From Arthrobacter sp. MA-N2 (GTDB lineage: Bacteria > Actinomycetota > Actinomycetes > Actinomycetales > Micrococcaceae), in NCBI RefSeq assembly GCF_000517125.1, contig NZ_AQRI01000026.1, forward strand, positions 1 through 63,287: DNA of 63,287 nt. The letters are read 5' to 3'. Under the pieces are notes generated by a model. The model was given only the letters and a program-made list of their open reading frames with translations, searched no databases and was not told the origin of the DNA. The position numbers and the translations under genes are program-made. This document shows, piece by piece, positions 41,323 through 49,365 of the stretch (position 1 is its first letter; each line of letters begins with the position of its first letter).

Positions 41323-43169
41323 CCCCCACCTTTCTGTTGATCCCTGCTCTGTTGTACTTTCTGGTCTGGTCCCTGTGTCGGTGCCCTGGACGCCTTGGGC
41401 ACCGCGGCCTTCCCCTGGGCGGGGCGCGGACCTGTCGGCATGATCTTCTCTGCCTGGAGCCGTGCCCGGATTGCCTGCTCAGGCAGGCCGGCCGCCCGCA
41501 ACTGCTCCTCCAGTACCTCGAGGCGCGGTCGTGGCTTTTGAACCGGCTCCGGTGCTTCACCGGGTGCGGCCACTACGGGCCGGTCAAGTACGGCCACCGC
41601 TGCATCCGCAGTGCCCTTCATGGGCGCGGTGCCACCGAAGTGGGGCCGTATCGGGTTGCCGTCCACCGACAGGTAAGCCCGCTGCACGGCCGTCAGGTTC
41701 TGCCGAACCTCACGGGCCAGCCGGTCGGATGTGTGCCCGTAGTCATGGGCCTTGAACGCCTTCCCCAACTGGGTCCCGAAATCACTCCATGCGGCCAGAA
41801 CGGCCGACGCCCCGGCCCGTCTGGACAGGCTGATGGCCTGGTGCGTTGCGATCCCGGCAATAATCTCGCGGGTGGGCAGCACGGCTCGTTTAGGTTCTTC
41901 GGCCAGCTGCGCGTGCCTGGCGAAAAGATCGGCGGCGGCCGCGAGGTCCTTGGCCGCTGCGTCTCCCTCTGCCCCGGCTGCGACACTCCACGCCGAGAGC
42001 ACTCCTGCACCCTGCCGGGCGATCTGCGCGAACCGTGCCGGATCGGTTCCCTGCACGTCGCGGAATAGCGCGGCAGCGTCTTTCATCTCCCGGAAGAAGC
42101 CGTTCACAACCTCGGCGGACACCACGTCCGAACCTGCGGGGACGGCGGTAGCGAATGCCTTGTTCTTACCTGCGGCTTTCCATTCCGGGACGGCGGCCGC
42201 GGGGTCAGCTTCGGGCCACTGTCCGCGCAGCGCTGGCAACGCCAAATCCTTGGCCAGGGTTCCGCCGCCGTACCAGATAGGACGCTCCCCCGATTGCGGC
42301 CGGAACGCTACCGAATATCCGGCAACTGTCGTGGTGCTGCCCTTGGCGAAGTAGGGCCGAACCAACAGGCCCGAGCCTCGGAGCCGCTGCACATACTCAG
42401 CTTCCGAACGTGCTCCAGCGCCTGCTCCGCGCAACCGCCGGGCAAGCTCCACGCGCGGTTGCTCGATGGTCCGCTGCACCCCGATCAGGTGATCACGGGC
42501 GGTCTTGTCCAGCATTGCCCAGGGCACCATGGACTGGTTGTTCTTAGCTTCGCGCCCGTACGCTGCTTCGGCACGTCGGCGGGCCAGTGATTCCAGCTCT
42601 CCCGGCTTGGTTCCCTTCGTCTTAAGCCCCTGCCCGAGCACGCGCAGGCCGAGGTCCTTCTCGATCACGCGGGCGGCCTTCTGGGATTTGAACTTACTCT
42701 TGTAATCGCTCCACCATGTGCCGTCCTCGCGGATCATGGACATAGCCAGGTGAACGTGGTCGTTGCCGTTCTTGCTCAGCCCGTGGCGGATGGAAACCCA
42801 TCGGCACCCGGCTTTCCCGTCCGCGCCGTCCAAACCCATTTCGGAGACGAACTTCCGCGACACGGTTTCCCAAAACTCATCGTCACGCTGGCCCGACTCC
42901 CCCAGCTGGTCCGGGTCCAGCGACAACGAAACATGCAGCACGTGATCGCGGTCGTCATCGGAGACCCGGAATGCCTTCTTGGGGAAGTTCATTTCGTGTC
43001 CCAAGGCACGAGTGTTTTCGGTATCGAGTTCCTGCCGGTCCAGCACGGATACGATCTGTTCCGACGCGCAGACCACATGCATGTTGGTGTGTTCGTTGGC
43101 CCGTCCGGGTCCGGCAAGGTATTGGATGAGGCCGAACATGCGGCTGCCGGTGCTGACGTTGGGAATCAT
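41319..43169 (-). CDS. Relaxase / mobilisation nuclease
   Basis: The 616-aa protein has an N-terminal relaxase domain: MIPNVSTGSRMFGLIQYLAGPGR, then DHVLHVSLSLDPDQLG and NGNDHVHLAMSMIREDG, the latter with the paired histidines of the HUH metal site. The family nicks oriT and stays attached to the 5' end of the transferred strand. The C-terminal 400 aa are helical and shared with actinobacterial Mob proteins. It is coupled by 4-base overlaps to mobC upstream and to the coiled-coil gene downstream. Confidence 0.88.
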   Translation of the reverse strand: MIPNVSTGSRMFGLIQYLAGPGRANEHTNMHVVCASEQIVSVLDRQELDTENTRALGHEMNFPKKAFRVSDDDRDHVLHVSLSLDPDQLGESGQRDDEFWETVSRKFVSEMGLDGADGKAGCRWVSIRHGLSKNGNDHVHLAMSMIREDGTWWSDYKSKFKSQKAARVIEKDLGLRVLGQGLKTKGTKPGELESLARRRAEAAYGREAKNNQSMVPWAMLDKTARDHLIGVQRTIEQPRVELARRLRGAGAGARSEAEYVQRLRGSGLLVRPYFAKGSTTTVAGYSVAFRPQSGERPIWYGGGTLAKDLALPALRGQWPEADPAAAVPEWKAAGKNKAFATAVPAGSDVVSAEVVNGFFREMKDAAALFRDVQGTDPARFAQIARQGAGVLSAWSVAAGAEGDAAAKDLAAAADLFARHAQLAEEPKRAVLPTREIIAGIATHQAISLSRRAGASAVLAAWSDFGTQLGKAFKAHDYGHTSDRLAREVRQNLTAVQRAYLSVDGNPIRPHFGGTAPMKGTADAAVAVLDRPVVAAPGEAPEPVQKPRPRLEVLEEQLRAAGLPEQAIRARLQAEKIMPTGPRPAQGKAAVPKASRAPTQGPDQKVQQSRDQQKGGG

Positions 43170-43537
43170 CGCTGACCTAGATCCAAGAGTGTGTCATTGA
43201 TGCGGGCGGCGGTGCGCTGCACGGCTTTGATAGCGGCAGTCGCTTCTGCCGGAAACTCCCCCGTCGCGTTCGCGTGCTTCGCCAGCTGGTTCATGTTGTT
43301 ACCCAGCGCCCGCATCATGTTCCGGATCGCGGTCAGCTCCTCACGAACCTCAACGTCAAGCACAAACTGTTCCGCCATGCCCTGGGCCATCGCAGCGTCA
43401 AAGAGCAAGGCCGGCACCGTCTTACGGGCCTGCTCAGCCCGGACAACCAAAGCAGCTGCTTCTTCATCGGAAGCGGTCACCTGCCACGAATGAGGACGCC
43501 CGCCCTTCACATTCGCACGACGACGACGATCCGGCAC
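43166..43537 (-). CDS. mobC: MobC-family relaxosome protein
   Basis: The 123-aa protein has a basic N-terminus, then a helical MobC signature (VREELTAIRNMMRALGNNMNQLAKHANATGEFP). MobC helps open oriT for the relaxase. The GTG start at 43537 follows GAGGAGG closely. The presumed oriT lies directly upstream. Confidence 0.88.
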   Translation of the reverse strand: MPDRRRRANVKGGRPHSWQVTASDEEAAALVVRAEQARKTVPALLFDAAMAQGMAEQFVLDVEVREELTAIRNMMRALGNNMNQLAKHANATGEFPAEATAAIKAVQRTAARINDTLLDLGQR

Positions 43538-43764
43538 GTTCCCTCCTCACGGTCACTGAAAAGCCCAGCGCAGCGACCCCCAGACCTGGGGGACGCAAAC
43601 ACCAGTTTGCCACCAACCGAGCGCGAAAGCGAGGTTGAAGCGGACTTATCGTAGATAAGTACCCAGCTTGCTCCGCTGCGATGGCTTCATCGGTATTCGC
43701 ACGATTGTGTGCATTCCCGCAAAAACCTCCCGGCACGGCCGGGACGAACGGTTAGGCTTGAGGT
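43538..43764. other. Probable origin of transfer (oriT)
   Basis: This gene-free stretch upstream of mobC contains CCCCCAG-AC-CTGGGGG (about 43579-43594) and ACTTATC-GTA-GATAAGT (43644-43660), the latter followed by ACCCAGCTTGCTCCGC, which can extend the stem outside. Dyads beside a mobC-relaxase operon are typical of oriT; TAAGT followed by CCC recalls some nic regions. The nick base cannot be placed by eye. Confidence 0.6.
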
Positions 43765-44100
43765 ATGGATATCAACGACATAGCCGCAAGAGCGGCCGCA
43801 AAAATTGACGCTGCACGGGACGCGAAAGTGAACGCGGTGAAGACGGCAGCTGCCAGCGGCGTCGAACTCGCAGAAGCCGCCCAGCTGCTAGCGGCCGCAG
43901 AGCAGAAGTACGCCAAGGACTACCAGGCCGCCCTGCGCGCGGACTGGACCGAATCCGATCTGCGCGGCTTCGGCCTGGACGCCCCGACCAAGAAGGCCGG
44001 CGGCCGTCCACGTGGCACCAAGGCCGCCCGCCAGTCGAAAGCGAATGACGACGCTTCACGCGAGAAAGAAATGATTGGCGCAACCAGCGACGGTGAGTAA
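43765..44100 (+). CDS. Hypothetical basic helical protein next to oriT
   Basis: The 111-aa protein is Ala-rich and helical for residues 1-60 (ARAAAKIDAARDAKVNAVKTAAASGVELAEAAQLL), with a basic KKAGGRPRGTKAARQSK stretch like a DNA-binding tail. It reads away from oriT, divergent from mobC. It may be a relaxosome accessory or the first leading-region gene. Confidence 0.6.
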   Translation: MDINDIAARAAAKIDAARDAKVNAVKTAAASGVELAEAAQLLAAAEQKYAKDYQAALRADWTESDLRGFGLDAPTKKAGGRPRGTKAARQSKANDDASREKEMIGATSDGE

Positions 44101-44281
44101 CCCCTCGCCCCCATGGGCACGGCAAAAGCTATCTCCTTCGGGCTTTTCCCGCACACATGGGGACGACCGGACCCAAACTGACCGCCTGCACACAACCACC
44201 ACGTCACCAGCCGTCCCCACGTCCACCGGGGCGAGCGGTGGCCGTGCACAGCCTCCGTAGAGTACCGGCCGGTCACGGGAG

Positions 44282-44531
44282 AGTTTCCCATGGTCCAAGC
44301 CATCGGGCGGCCGTCTCCCCTGGTCGTGGTGGCTGGGTTTTTTTTCAGCCGGGACGACACACATTCGGTGTGCGGGGTCGCGTTCCGGAGCGATGGCACC
44401 GTAAGCCCTTGGGCAGGTTCTAAGGCGCGCAGGGGGCTCCTGCTCGGGCTGGGGGCGGTGATTACCACAATGGCTGACGGCGACAATCACCACTTGGTGC
44501 CGTAGGCCCGCGTGATCCAAGCAATGGCAAG
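44282..44531 (-). repeat. 250-bp intergenic element, copy C
   Basis: Near-identical to copy B on the opposite strand. The ACTTGCC-equivalent end (44531) faces the start of the 44570 gene, 39 bases away. It lies within 1 kb of the presumed oriT. The interval 44101-44281 before it shows no gene. Confidence 0.9.
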
Positions 44532-44569
44532 ACAAGCGCTTCACCAGAAACGACAGGAAGTTTGGGGAC

Positions 44570-44986
44570 TTGACCACGACGTTCAACGCGGCAATAGCCC
44601 AGATTCGCACCGGCCACCTGATGGTCCGTGATGCACGCGAATGGGATGCCCTGGCGATGGACTTGACCAGCGCCTACCACGGCAAAGACGACGAGCTCAT
44701 CGAGCAGCTGCGGCCGCCGTTCGTGCAGTCGTGGCGGACTGTAACCACCTACGTCCTTCGGGACACCTTTGACGCTGCCGGCATCACCGTGACGGCCCCG
44801 GAACACCCGTGGGGTATCGCAACCCTGACAGCGAACGGAAGCAGCTGCGAACCTCTCCTGTGCGAGGTGGAGGACACCGAGGATGGACGGGCCGAGGCCG
44901 CCGTGTACGGCGGGCTGCGACTACTCACCTTCGAAGAAACCATGACCGCATACACGACGTGCCTAAGCCGACTGATGCAGTCCTGA
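44570..44986 (+). CDS. Hypothetical leading-region protein
   Basis: The 138-aa protein is read from TTG 44570, with an internal ATG at 44621 as alternative. It is acidic (WDALAMDLTSAYHGKDDELIEQLRPP, then ...FEETMTAYTTCLSRLMQS), with no recognised domain. It follows copy C directly. The stretch to the next gene is short and both read rightward, so they may be cotranscribed. Confidence 0.5.
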   Translation: MTTTFNAAIAQIRTGHLMVRDAREWDALAMDLTSAYHGKDDELIEQLRPPFVQSWRTVTTYVLRDTFDAAGITVTAPEHPWGIATLTANGSSCEPLLCEVEDTEDGRAEAAVYGGLRLLTFEETMTAYTTCLSRLMQS

Positions 44987-45041
44987 AACGGCGCGCCACC
45001 GTGAAGGCACAGACCACTCCGGATCCGAGAGGTAGAGCAGC

Positions 45042-45359
45042 ATGACGAGCATGTTCGAGCCACGGAGGATCTTCGAAATGAACGGCACCGTGTACGAGCA
45101 CGCCGACAGGCGACCCGAGTTCACCGGCCAGACCATACGCAGATTCACCTATGGCGAGGAACCCCAGGTGATCGCCCTGGTTCCCTTGGTCAACGGCGAC
45201 ACGCTCGAAATCCACGGGTACGCGACACACTGGACGAAGGACGATGTGGATGTGGCATGGACCGATGACGGCGGCAGCCAGTACACCTGCTGGGTAGCGG
45301 CCAAGGATGTCCGTCGGCCCGTTGCCGGCGAATGGCACGGCCGCTATCTCCCTCACTGA
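45042..45359 (+). CDS. Hypothetical leading-region protein
   Basis: The 105-aa protein (MTSMFEPRRIFEMNGTVYEHADRRPEF...) appears to be all beta (ALVPLVNGDTLEIHGYATHWTKDDVDVAWTD...YTCWVAAKDVRR), like small beta-barrels. GAGAGGTAGAGCAGC precedes the ATG. No family is recognised. Confidence 0.55.
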   Translation: MTSMFEPRRIFEMNGTVYEHADRRPEFTGQTIRRFTYGEEPQVIALVPLVNGDTLEIHGYATHWTKDDVDVAWTDDGGSQYTCWVAAKDVRRPVAGEWHGRYLPH

Positions 45360-45465
45360 GTCTTCCGAACAACCGCGGGTAACGTCGCGTAGCGTTGGCC
45401 ATAAATCTCCGCGTGGCCGCCAGTCGCCTGACGCGGATTGTGTGCGACGAGAGATAGGTGCCTAG

Positions 45466-45825
45466 ATGATCCCGACAAAGCCTTCCAGCAAAGACGCGGT
45501 TGCCTGCGTGGGGGAACTCGTGGGTGGAATGTTCGTCGGATGCTCCCGCACTCCGCAGCGTTTTGTTGTGGGCATCGCTGACAAAGGCTTAGGCCTCGGT
45601 CAAGTAGAGGATGCCGATAAACCATCAGTCAAAGTATGCGGCGTATGCTCACGTCATCTTGAAAGTCTGATTGCCTCAATGCGCAGCTCAGCCCCGGAAT
45701 CACATCGCACTGAGCCGATGGTTTTCACCGTCAAGGAACTTCTCTCCGTGTGGGAGGACTTCTTTGAGGATTTGTACAATACTTTGGGCGGCGGCGAGTG
45801 GGATGAGGATATCCAGCGACGCTGA
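45466..45825 (+). CDS. Hypothetical protein beside the split resolvase
   Basis: The 119-aa protein has a CGVC motif (residues about 58-61) within VKVCGVCSRHLESLI and an acidic C-terminal half (VKELLSVWEDFFEDLYNTLGGGEWDED). Its stop lies 17 bases from the stop of the resolvase remnant on the other strand. No domain is recognised. Confidence 0.5.
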   Translation: MIPTKPSSKDAVACVGELVGGMFVGCSRTPQRFVVGIADKGLGLGQVEDADKPSVKVCGVCSRHLESLIASMRSSAPESHRTEPMVFTVKELLSVWEDFFEDLYNTLGGGEWDEDIQRR

Positions 45826-45842
45826 GCAAGTAGGGCTGACTG

Positions 45843-46106
45843 TCAGGTCCCGCTACGTTCAAGCGCCCGCGCTACGGCCATGCGGCTCACGCCTAGGGCC
45901 TTTCCGATCTGTGTCTTGTTCTTCCCTTGCTGATGGAGCAAGAGAGCGGCTTGTAGCCGTTCCGGTGTCATGACCGTAGGGCGTCCGCCAACGCGGCCCT
46001 GGGACCGGGCATGCGCGAGGCCGGCCATGGTGTTCTCCCTAATGGTGTCGATGCGCAACTGCGCGAACACGGCCACGATGCCATAGAACGCCTTACCCAT
46101 CGGTGT
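45843..46106 (-). pseudogene. Plasmid serine resolvase, C-terminal half (split by transposon)
   Basis: Eighty-seven codons encode TPMGKAFYGIVAVFAQLRIDTIRENTMAGLAHARSQGRVGGRPTV, the resolvase E-helix, then a helix-turn-helix (KTQIGKALGVSRMAVARALERSG). Just upstream the frame contains a second copy of GATACCACC and then transposon end sequence. The N-terminal half is at 6914-7234. Confidence 0.9.
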
Positions 46107-46115
46107 GGTGGTATC
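46107..46115. repeat. Target-site duplication, left copy
   Basis: GGTGGTATC, repeated at 6914-6922 outside the other end of the transposon; within resolvase coding sequence at both places. Confidence 0.88.
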
Positions 46116-46164
46116 TGTGGAGTTTGCCGGTAAATGGCGGCGCTTTATGATCGCTCTTTGTCGC
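46116..46164 (+). repeat. Left terminal inverted repeat of the 23-kb transposon
   Basis: It begins TGTGGAGTTTGCCGG and contains ATGGCGGCGCTTT and ATCGCTCTTTGTCGC. It matches the right end (6913 inward) at 37 of 49 positions, with the best blocks at the tip, GGCGGC and TCGCTCT..GTCGC. Confidence 0.88.
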
Positions 46165-46337
46165 GCCGCTGCACTCCGGCTGTCTTGAATCTCCAGCGTT
46201 TTGAGGCGGGGAGGTTTCGAGGCACTGGAGCTGGATCGGAAGGCCGTCGACGCGATGTCAGTTCAGAGGGCGTCTGCGCTGGATGATTGGACCAGCACGC
46301 ATTCCTGCTGGATTGGCTTGGATGGGCGCTCTCGTCG

Positions 46338-47288
46338 CTATTCGCGTCCCACGTCGCGGTGGTGAGTGTTGGCAGTGAGGTTGGGAAATTGGGCGAGTCG
46401 CGCCGTGAGCGCCTCGGCAATGACAACGGAGCGGTGTTTACCTCCGGTACAGCCAACTGCGATGTTGACGAAGTGTTTGTTTTCGCGGCGGTACCCGTTG
46501 ATGACGGGGACGAGGGCCTGGACGTATCGGTCAAGGAAGTCCTTGGCCCCCTCGGCTTCGAGGACGTACTCCCGGACCTGCGGCTCCAGGCCGGACAATC
46601 GCTGGAGTGCCGGTATCCAGTGAGGGTTCGGGAGGAACCGTACGTCGGCGACGTGGTTGGCATCCAGCGGCAGCCCATGCTTGAAGCCGAAGCTCATGAC
46701 GTCCACCCGGACCACGATCGTTCCGGTGGTGGAAAACATTTTCGTGATGGCCGTGGAGAGGGCGTGGACGTTCATTTCGGTGGTGTCCAGGACAATATCC
46801 GCGGCGCTTTTGACGGCCCGAAGCGCTTCCCGCTCGGCGCTGATTCCTTCCAGTGTTCTCCCGTTTGTCTGCAGCGGGTGGGGCCGGCGTTCTTTTTCGA
46901 ACCTGCTGACCAGCACGGCGTCACTGGCGTCCAGAAAGAGTATCCGATAGGGAAGGTCAGTTGGCAGGGTGGTGCGGAGGGTCTGACGCAGGTCGTTGAA
47001 GAAGCCGCCGCCGCGGATGTCCATAACGACGGCGAGTTTCCAGGGCTGCCCGGGCGTCCCGGTCAGCAGTTCGGTCAGAGCCCCCAGCAGCACCGGGGGA
47101 AGGTTGTCAATGACACGCCAGCCGTGGTCCTCGAGGGCATTGGCCGCACTGCTGCGTCCTGCCCCGGACATGCCGGTGACAATCAAGAGTTCAGGCTCCG
47201 GCACGGCTGGGCGCTGCGCTGTCTGTTGGTTATCGGTTTGCGGGGGCCGCCGTGCCGGATGCACCCGTCTGACAGGTCTGGGAGTCAA
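46338..47288 (-). CDS. rapZ: RapZ/YvcJ-family nucleotide-binding protein
   Basis: The 316-aa protein has a low-complexity first 30 aa, then the RapZ domain: P-loop VTGMSGAGRSSAANALEDHGW, VVMDIRGGGFF, ILFLDASDAVLVSRFEKERRPHPL, FGFKHGLP.DANHVADVRFLPNPHW, and VNIAVGCTGGKHRSVVIAEAL. All family motifs are kept; the R in GAGRSS is normal for actinobacteria. RapZ in E. coli guides RNase E on a small RNA; here it shares the transposon with an RNase J gene. This is a second copy of a gene normally chromosomal next to whiA. It is coupled by a 4-base overlap to the upstream small gene. Confidence 0.9.
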   Translation of the reverse strand: MTPRPVRRVHPARRPPQTDNQQTAQRPAVPEPELLIVTGMSGAGRSSAANALEDHGWRVIDNLPPVLLGALTELLTGTPGQPWKLAVVMDIRGGGFFNDLRQTLRTTLPTDLPYRILFLDASDAVLVSRFEKERRPHPLQTNGRTLEGISAEREALRAVKSAADIVLDTTEMNVHALSTAITKMFSTTGTIVVRVDVMSFGFKHGLPLDANHVADVRFLPNPHWIPALQRLSGLEPQVREYVLEAEGAKDFLDRYVQALVPVINGYRRENKHFVNIAVGCTGGKHRSVVIAEALTARLAQFPNLTANTHHRDVGRE

Positions 47289-47635
47289 GAATCCAGTATT
47301 CCCCTCAGGACCTCGGCTTCATCCCAGGGCACCAGCAGCTGCAGTTCCCTGGACTGTCCGGCATGGCTGAGGGTCAGGTGCAGAATCAGTCCGGTTTTGT
47401 TTCCTTCCGCTTTCTTGGCACTGGCGGCCAGGACCCGCCACGGGACGTCCCGTGAGACCAGGACGTCGGCCCCACCGGGCCCGGCTCCGTCCGGATGCGT
47501 CAGGACCCAGTCCTCACCGCCTTCCATGGCGTCTTTATGGGCACCGCAAACCGCCAGGGCCTGTTCATCCGGGCCCTCAACATGGAAAACATCATCCGCT
47601 GGTGCTGTGCAGCCGCGAACCGAACACTCGTGCAT
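47285..47635 (-). CDS. Hypothetical Cys/His protein preceding rapZ
   Basis: The 116-aa protein begins MHECSVRGCTAPADDVFHVEGPDEQALAVCGAHKDAM, a possible zinc knuckle (C-x4-C...C-x2-H), followed by a beta-rich part (DVLVSRDVPWRVLAAS...LHLTLSHAGQSRELQLLVPW). ATG 47635 follows GGGGAG; the frame is open to 47701. It is first in the two-gene operon with rapZ, and the operator copies lie upstream. No family is recognised. Confidence 0.65.
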   Translation of the reverse strand: MHECSVRGCTAPADDVFHVEGPDEQALAVCGAHKDAMEGGEDWVLTHPDGAGPGGADVLVSRDVPWRVLAASAKKAEGNKTGLILHLTLSHAGQSRELQLLVPWDEAEVLRGILDS

Positions 47636-47725
47636 GGTCACTCCCCGTTTCTTGAAGGCGTAGGTTGGTGCAGCTCTTTGAAGGCGGCCGGTCGGGAACA
47701 TTCCCGGTAGGAACCGGCCTCATAT

Positions 47726-47745
47726 CTACCATAACGTAAGAGTAG
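47726..47745. promoter_or_regulatory. Regulon palindrome, site 1
   Basis: CTACCATAACGTAAGAGTAG, in the divergent promoter region between the rapZ operon and the ROK gene. It matches the deduced symmetrical consensus CTACCCTAACGTTAGGGTAG at 17 of 20 positions. Confidence 0.7.
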
Positions 47746-47778
47746 AGTACTGATGTGATGGTGGCTGCGATTATGACT

Positions 47779-47798
47779 CTAACCTAACGTCAGGGTAG
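47779..47798. promoter_or_regulatory. Regulon palindrome, site 2
   Basis: CTAACCTAACGTCAGGGTAG, 53 bases right of site 1 and 62 bases before the ROK gene start, 18 of 20 positions as in the consensus. Confidence 0.7.
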
Positions 47799-47859
47799 AG
47801 TTGGTTTATGGCGGTTCTTGACCGTTATTCTTTCCGCCTTATTGGCCAGGAGATGTTAC

Positions 47860-49098
47860 GTGGCTTCCCTCAGCATCAGCGACCGTCCGGTCCAGGCTTC
47901 CCAGCCACCGGGGTCCGTTGCGGCGCCGTCCCCGACCTTGGGCCCGGGCGGGGCGGCTCCGGGTTCGCAGCAGGCGCTGGCCTTGCGGAACCGGGAGATT
48001 GTTCTGGCTGGCCTGCTGGCTGCCGGGCCGGCGACGCAGGCGGCACTTGCCCGCTCCACCGGGCTTTCCGCGGCCACGGTGTCGAACGTTGTGAGTAGGC
48101 TCAGGCGCGAGGGCCGGGTCCGCACCGATTACACCGTCAGTCACGGCCGGCGGGCGGTGTTGGTGCAGTTGCAGGAGGGGAGGCCGTTGGCGGCGGGTTT
48201 TGAAGTCTCGAGCGGCCTCCTGCATGCCGTGCTCCTCCGGCCCGGCGGGCAAATTGTGGCCCGGGCAAGCGTCCCGGCTTCAGGTCTGCAGACCGGTGCC
48301 GGCTTGTCGGAAGCCGTTGCAGATTCCTTGCGGATTCTCCTGGCCGAGGTTGGGGCGGAAGAGGGCAGTCTGGGCGCTGCCAGTGTGGCCCTTCCGCGAC
48401 CCCCGGTTCCGGGTGCCGGGCCGGTGACCGGCGGCATTGCCTTCCGCGGCTGCTCCGGTGGGGCCATCCAGGCGGTCATTCAGGAGGCTCTGGGAGTCCC
48501 GGTGACCGTCGCTGCGGCCCCCGCGATGGCAGCTTTTGCTCATTCGCGGCACCTGCAGGCCACGGATGGGGCCGTGCTGTTCCTGAGTGCCGGTTCCGAG
48601 GTCACTGCTGGAATCGTCCTTGGCGGTCAGCCGTACACCGGCCACGCCGGGCTGGCGGGCCAGATCGGTCACATCAGAGTCAGTGATCAGGGGCTTCCCT
48701 GCCGCTGCGGCAACAGAGGGTGCCTGGACACTATCGCTTCCGTCCCGGCAGTGCTGGCCGCTTACGCGACGGCCCACGCACCTGTCACGTTCCGGGAATT
48801 CGCTGCATTCGCGGTGGCCGGGGATCCGGCTGCGCTGCGGATTGCCGAGGCGGCCGCCGAGGCGCTGGGCCGTGCAGCGGCCGGGGCCGCGAACATTATC
48901 AATCCCCGGCACATTGTTCTCAGCGGCCCATTGGGTGCCCTGGGGGCGCTGCTGCTGGATCCGTTCCGCCGCAGCCTGGTCAAGGAAGCGGGGCCCGGCA
49001 TCGGGGACGCCGCCGTGGTCAGCCTGAACGCGCTGGGACCTGATGCCGCAGCAGTCGGCGCTGCCCTGTACGCGGCCCGCGCCATCACCACGTTTTGA
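47860..49098 (+). CDS. ROK-family transcriptional regulator
   Basis: The 412-aa protein has an N-terminal winged helix (LALRNREIVLAGLLAAGPATQAALARSTGLSAATVSNVVSRLRREGRV) and a C-terminal ROK domain with the zinc-binding GHIRVSDQGLPCRCGNRGCLDTIAS. The ROK sugar-kinase ATP and catalytic motifs are weak (ALPRPPVPG...), so it is probably a NagC/Mlc-type regulator rather than a kinase. GTG 47860 follows AGGAG at good spacing; the open frame begins at 47818. It leads a rightward unit with the 50-aa peptide gene and RNase J, behind two regulon palindromes. Confidence 0.85.
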   Translation: MASLSISDRPVQASQPPGSVAAPSPTLGPGGAAPGSQQALALRNREIVLAGLLAAGPATQAALARSTGLSAATVSNVVSRLRREGRVRTDYTVSHGRRAVLVQLQEGRPLAAGFEVSSGLLHAVLLRPGGQIVARASVPASGLQTGAGLSEAVADSLRILLAEVGAEEGSLGAASVALPRPPVPGAGPVTGGIAFRGCSGGAIQAVIQEALGVPVTVAAAPAMAAFAHSRHLQATDGAVLFLSAGSEVTAGIVLGGQPYTGHAGLAGQIGHIRVSDQGLPCRCGNRGCLDTIASVPAVLAAYATAHAPVTFREFAAFAVAGDPAALRIAEAAAEALGRAAAGAANIINPRHIVLSGPLGALGALLLDPFRRSLVKEAGPGIGDAAVVSLNALGPDAAAVGAALYAARAITTF

Positions 49099-49147
49099 GC
49101 TATACCTGCGCGGGAAACCACCACGCACCACAAAAAGAAGGAGCATC

Positions 49148-49300
49148 ATGTCTGCATCCCAGACCATCCGTAAGACCGTCACGGTGGAAAACACCGCCCA
49201 TCTGGATGAAGTGACGGTACATTTCGAAGTGGACATCAACTGCCAGTGCGCCTCAGGACAGGGCGGGTCCTACATCACCACCGAACCGCCACGCCGCTAG
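49148..49300 (+). CDS. 50-aa conserved-looking peptide with CxC motif
   Basis: The peptide begins MSASQTIRKTVTVENTAHLDEVTV, continues HFEVDINCQCASGQGG and ends SYITTEPPRR. GAAGGAGC before the ATG is one of the best ribosome sites in the cargo. It lies 50 bases after the ROK stop and 65 before the RNase J start, so it is part of that operon. A beta-strand-like body with a CQC followed by a Gly-rich turn could be a metal-binding or modified peptide. It matches no family known to me. The frame is far too well placed to be chance, but its role is open. Confidence 0.6.
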   Translation: MSASQTIRKTVTVENTAHLDEVTVHFEVDINCQCASGQGGSYITTEPPRR

Positions 49301-49365
49301 GCACTGCCTCCCGCGCAGTGCGGGCACCAGCACCCCGCCGTCCAGTCAAAGGAAAACAGCACACC

